Source of the DNA: CAXPZW01 sp964221845
Lineage (GTDB): Bacteria; Bacteroidota; Bacteroidia; Flavobacteriales_D; Sanyastnellaceae
Reading direction: 5' to 3'
Length of the DNA stretch: 64,000 bases
Assembly: GCA_964221845.1 (NCBI GenBank)
Contig: CAXPZW010000025.1
Location: 33,597-97,596, forward strand
The translations under genes were made by a program, and so were the position numbers. Below are positions 61,760 through 64,000 of this stretch, piece after piece. Each line of letters opens with the position of its first letter. Within the stretch, counting starts at the first letter, position 1. The notes under the pieces were generated by a model. That model was given only the letters and a program-made list of their open reading frames with translations. It was not told the origin of the DNA and did not search any database.

Positions 61760-61833
61760 CGATCCCACAGGGACTCGAACCCCGGACCGTCTGCTTAGAA
61801 GGCAGATGCTCTATCCAGCTGAGCTATGGGACC
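61760..61833 (-). tRNA. tRNA-Arg (anticodon TCT)
   Basis: On the minus strand the acceptor stem GGTCCCA pairs with TGGGATC; the D arm reads AGCTCAGCTGGATAGAGC, the anticodon arm TCTGC-CTTCTAA-GCAGA has anticodon TCT, and the T arm is present as GGGGTTCGAGTCCC. Discriminator base G. The CCA end is not encoded. It reads AGA codons. Length 74 bases. Confidence 0.93.
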
Positions 61834-61989
61834 AAAACAGATGGGGCAAAGTTAGGGATTGCTTTGGGTCCCAACGCAGACGGCGTTGCGAGTAATTTGG
61901 CTACAACAAATTGTTGCGGTGGTTGAACGAGGATTAGGTGGGGAGTGGGCGAAAGTGTGGCAGTAAGTGTGGCAGCGTTGAATTCCCAG

Positions 61990-62187
61990 CTAATCAATCA
62001 GAGACCACTCTTTTTTTTCCTTCCAGGAAACCCAATCACATCCCCAGGCATCTAGGACCATGTATGTTTCCTGTTTCGGGTAATGTTCAACCCCCAGCCC
62101 ATAGCTACCCCAAGGATCTGATGCATGCATATCTGGATGGGTACTAGCATATCTTAAGCGCTCGTGCTGCCTGTGTTTTGGTGGTGG
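61990..62187 (-). pseudogene. Remnant of an unknown gene, C-terminal 65 codons
   Basis: On the minus strand an open frame of 65 codons ends at TAG 61990-61992. It reads sensibly as protein, for example ASDPWGSYGLGVEHYPKQE and VLDAWGCDWVSWKEKKEW, and is rich in Trp and charged residues. A TGA at 62188-62190 closes the frame upstream, and no start codon lies near its beginning. It is therefore probably the 3' end of a decayed gene next to tRNA-Arg. Family not recognised. Confidence 0.45.
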
Positions 62188-62190
62188 TCA

Positions 62191-62479
62191 GAGCCTAGCG
62201 TACAACCTCTGTCGATTCCTTTTTTGCAATTATTAGCAATTGGAGAGGCCAAACGAACAGAGTTTTTACGAGGGTGAAATAATATTAGAGACGTAATTCA
62301 ACAACATATACCTATGACCTCAAAAGTCCAAAACACCCAACCAATCGAGAAGAACCTCTTCGTCATCTCGAAAGTCCGAATCGGAAAAGGGGATGTTATC
62401 GTCTTCACTAACAAGGCAGGCTTCAAGTAGACGATATTTTGCAGTAGAACGGAAATTTAATCGTAAAAGAGAAGCGCAG
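62191..62479. other. AT-rich spacer, about 290 bp
   Basis: It lies between the remnant and the 62480 gene and is AT-rich. Frames across it on both strands are short and show no domain. The 62480 gene could start up to 29 codons earlier at 62393. Confidence 0.4.
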
Positions 62480-63196
62480 ATGCAGATAGGACCAGCAAAA
62501 ATAAAACCCGAACACGTCTGGCTCAGCAGCGATGGTATTGCTGATGAGTTGGACACTATTGCCGAAGAGATCAAGGCACTTGAAGAAGAACAAAAGCAGC
62601 TACAACAACAATGGAATGATTTTGGGGTAGAGCTTGCCGAAGCTGCTGGTGGAGACCACGATTTTTTAGCGGAGATTGTCAGATTTATTGTTGAAGAGCA
62701 GAATAGTTCACCTTTGGATTATCCTGATTTAACCAGACATATAACGCAGGGCCGAAGGATCGTAAAGCGGCTGAACAGTATTGCCGAAAGGATAAATGAG
62801 CTTGACAAGGATAAAAAGTCGCTTCAACGCGTGAAGAGCCGTCTCGAACATGTGCGCCGCCCACAAGAGTGGTGGCCCTATGATAATATACCAAACAAGC
62901 ATAACCTTACAGTCGATGAATTATACTCAATAGTTTATAGTCCAATACATGCTCACATTTATGGTGAGTCACACCTTCATTGGTCCACTTGGGTTAATAC
63001 TAAGAGTCGTAAAGAGTATTTGAATAGGCTTGCAGAGATATACAGCTACCTGAACAAAAAAAAGTGGACTACAGGATTATCTGAAAAGGCGAAGGAGCAG
63101 CTTAGCCAACAAATGAATGACCTTTGGTCAGAGATGGTTTCTGCTGCTGAAGGTGACCAGGATGCTGTTCAGGAAATGATCTTTGGCAAGCAATGA
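62480..63196 (+). CDS. Unrecognised coiled-coil protein in AT-rich segment
   Basis: A soluble protein of 238 residues if it starts at ATG 62480 (MQIGPAKIKPEHVWL), or 267 if at 62393. Two coiled coils are likely, around residues 20-50 (DELDTIAEEIKALEEEQKQL) and 100-125 (RLNSIAERINELDKDKKSL). The C-terminal half is helical and rich in Trp and Tyr. I favour 62480 because purine-rich AAAAGAGAAG precedes it. No family is recognised. Codons end in A or T far more than in the neighbouring housekeeping genes, which suggests acquisition from elsewhere. A tail-anchored protein gene follows in the same direction. Confidence 0.6.
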   Translation: MQIGPAKIKPEHVWLSSDGIADELDTIAEEIKALEEEQKQLQQQWNDFGVELAEAAGGDHDFLAEIVRFIVEEQNSSPLDYPDLTRHITQGRRIVKRLNSIAERINELDKDKKSLQRVKSRLEHVRRPQEWWPYDNIPNKHNLTVDELYSIVYSPIHAHIYGESHLHWSTWVNTKSRKEYLNRLAEIYSYLNKKKWTTGLSEKAKEQLSQQMNDLWSEMVSAAEGDQDAVQEMIFGKQ

Positions 63197-63231
63197 ATCA
63201 GTGATTTAAGAAGTACAGGTTGTGCGCCAAA

Positions 63232-63798
63232 ATGCACACCATAGAAAATCCAGGAATGAAATCTACAGTAAGACGAGAATCTACAAGGTTCTATGTAACA
63301 CAAGGTGATTACGAAGAATTAATCTCAAACCCAAGTGCCTCTTTGTTCATTCAATGTTCGCCAAACAAAAACGGACATCCTAGAGGCAGTTATGACATTC
63401 CCAACAAAAAAGCACGAGAGTTCATTGAGTCTAAACAAGGAGGCTATAACTGGAATACTCACAGGAATTTTAAACAAGACTCGATTCCTGTAGGTCTTGA
63501 AAATTTCTTTTCGCGAAGCGCTTCACCAATGCATGAAACCGAAGTTCTCAAAGAGAACACAGTAGAAGACTTTGGTAAGAAGACACCAGCAGAAGACTTC
63601 GCTAAGAAGAAGCCAGCAGAAGACTTCGGTAAGAAGAAGCCAGAAACGCTTACTGAATATGCCTTGATTAAAATGGTAAGGCAGCAAATAAAGACGAATA
63701 GTGAGCTTAACGTAATTAAGAAATGGATGAACTTTCTTGGTGTCATTACTATCCTCTCCGTGGTATTGTCTCTACTTGCACTCTTATCATCCTTATGA
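63232..63798 (+). CDS. Unrecognised tail-anchored protein with 9-residue repeats
   Basis: A 188-residue protein. N-terminal about 95 residues form a small domain with a beta-rich look (STRFYVTQGDYEELISNPSA, FIQCSPNKNGHPRG). Three tandem nine-residue repeats of the form AEDFGKKKP follow. A single hydrophobic segment of about 20 residues ends the chain, with no signal peptide, so it is probably tail-anchored in the inner membrane. ATG 63232 is chosen over TTG 63220. Family unknown; its AT-rich composition matches the 62480 gene. Confidence 0.6.
   Translation: MHTIENPGMKSTVRRESTRFYVTQGDYEELISNPSASLFIQCSPNKNGHPRGSYDIPNKKAREFIESKQGGYNWNTHRNFKQDSIPVGLENFFSRSASPMHETEVLKENTVEDFGKKTPAEDFAKKKPAEDFGKKKPETLTEYALIKMVRQQIKTNSELNVIKKWMNFLGVITILSVVLSLLALLSSL
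63562..63642 (+). repeat. Three tandem 27-base repeats within a gene
   Basis: Units at 63562-63588, 63589-63615 and 63616-63642 each encode (V/A)-E-D-F-(G/A)-K-K-(T/K)-P. They differ at only a few bases, so the copy number could change by slippage without breaking the frame. Confidence 0.85.
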
Positions 63799-63930
63799 AC
63801 CTTCACGATCATTTTCTTAAGAGTCGGTGATCATCAAGCTTTTGATCATTCAGAAGTAGCTAGACTGCTAGACAGAATAAAAGCCCTGAGCAATTGCTAT
63901 CAGCTTTCGTTTTACGGACAAACACACATC

Positions 63931-64000
63931 ATGAAACACATCGCTAAGATTCTTTTCGCTGCTTTCTTATCAATGGGGATAAGCCAAGCTGTCAGTGCAC
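63931..64000 (+). CDS. Start of an exported protein (3' end outside window)
   Basis: ATG 63931 opens a frame of 23 codons to the edge of the window. It encodes a signal peptide, with basic MKHIAK, a hydrophobic core ILFAAFLSMGI and a likely cleavage site AVSA. Nothing is visible of the mature protein. Confidence 0.6.
   Translation, partial: MKHIAKILFAAFLSMGISQAVSA

Noticed and set aside
62320..62574. An 84-codon minus-strand frame overlapping the 62480 gene
   Set aside because: Overlaps the better supported plus-strand gene and shows no domain.
63562..63642. CRISPR-like array
   Set aside because: The 27-base units are contiguous and in frame within a gene; no spacers.
61760..64000. Typical integrative element inserted at the tRNA 3' end
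   Set aside because: The AT-rich side is 5' of the tRNA, no integrase is visible and no copy of the tRNA 3' end was seen on the right within the window.

Overview
The window reads as a chromosome segment of a GC-rich member of the Bacteroidota, probably a Flavobacteriales-type lineage (Cryomorphaceae/Schleiferiaceae-like). Evidence: several exported proteins end in type IX secretion (T9SS) sorting domains; there is a PorE/OmpA-like envelope protein and many lipoproteins with an L-x-x-C lipobox; DUF4920, DUF1573, DUF4252, DUF983 and DUF3108 families occur together; and many genes are preceded by a Bacteroidota sigma-ABfr -7 element (TAnnTTTG, here usually TAnnTTYG) instead of a Shine-Dalgarno sequence. 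Species cannot be fixed from the sequence alone.

Layout. 1-5 kb: 3' end of hutH, a secreted protein, a small lipoprotein, a TPR/membrane pair and two small envelope proteins, one broken by an in-frame TAA. 5-14 kb: acyl-CoA carboxylase beta subunit, a GT-C glycosyltransferase, DUF2461, a pentaheme cytochrome with a T9SS tail, trmD-rplS, a patatin and cutC. 14-27 kb: DUF389 and a membrane patatin, ftcD, an FG-GAP/ASPIC secreted protein, hutI, an outer-membrane-like protein, aroC, an SDF symporter and a frameshifted Imm7-type immunity gene. 27-39 kb: YdeI/OmdA-type protein, lipoproteins, PorE-like protein, a WcaJ-like sugar transferase overlapping a lipoprotein gene, an oxidoreductase, pcm, a T9SS-exported trypsin-like protease and a C-terminal processing protease. 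39-50 kb: DUF1573/DUF3108, pterin dehydratase, a DegT aminotransferase plus PglC-like transferase pair, a SirB1-type protein, a nucleoside phosphorylase, a rhomboid, a repeat-rich spacer, an arylsulfotransferase gene interrupted by an in-frame TAA, and pyrD. 50-61 kb: metallo-hydrolase, DUF4252, DUF983, ABC exporter-purB, a serine hydrolase lipoprotein, a second repeat-rich spacer, clpB and maf. 61-64 kb: a lipoprotein, tRNA-Arg(TCT) and then a clearly AT-richer segment with a gene remnant, two unrecognised genes and the start of a secreted protein.

How genes work together. hutH, ftcD and hutI supply three steps of histidine degradation but are scattered, and hutU is not in the window. WcaJ-like, PglC-like/DegT, Gfo/Idh/MocA and GT-C genes point to surface glycan synthesis. 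T9SS tails on the cytochrome, FG-GAP protein, protease, arylsulfotransferase and DUF4252 protein, with the PorE-like protein, point to a secretome built around T9SS.

Most notable observations: three genes broken by single lesions (two in-frame TAA codons, one frameshift); at least five genes whose -7 element ends 4-6 bases before the start codon, implying leaderless mRNAs; a mosaic intergenic repeat family at about 45.7, 52.2 and 57.2 kb; a terminator-shaped hairpin inside a signal-peptide coding region; and the AT-rich segment beside tRNA-Arg.
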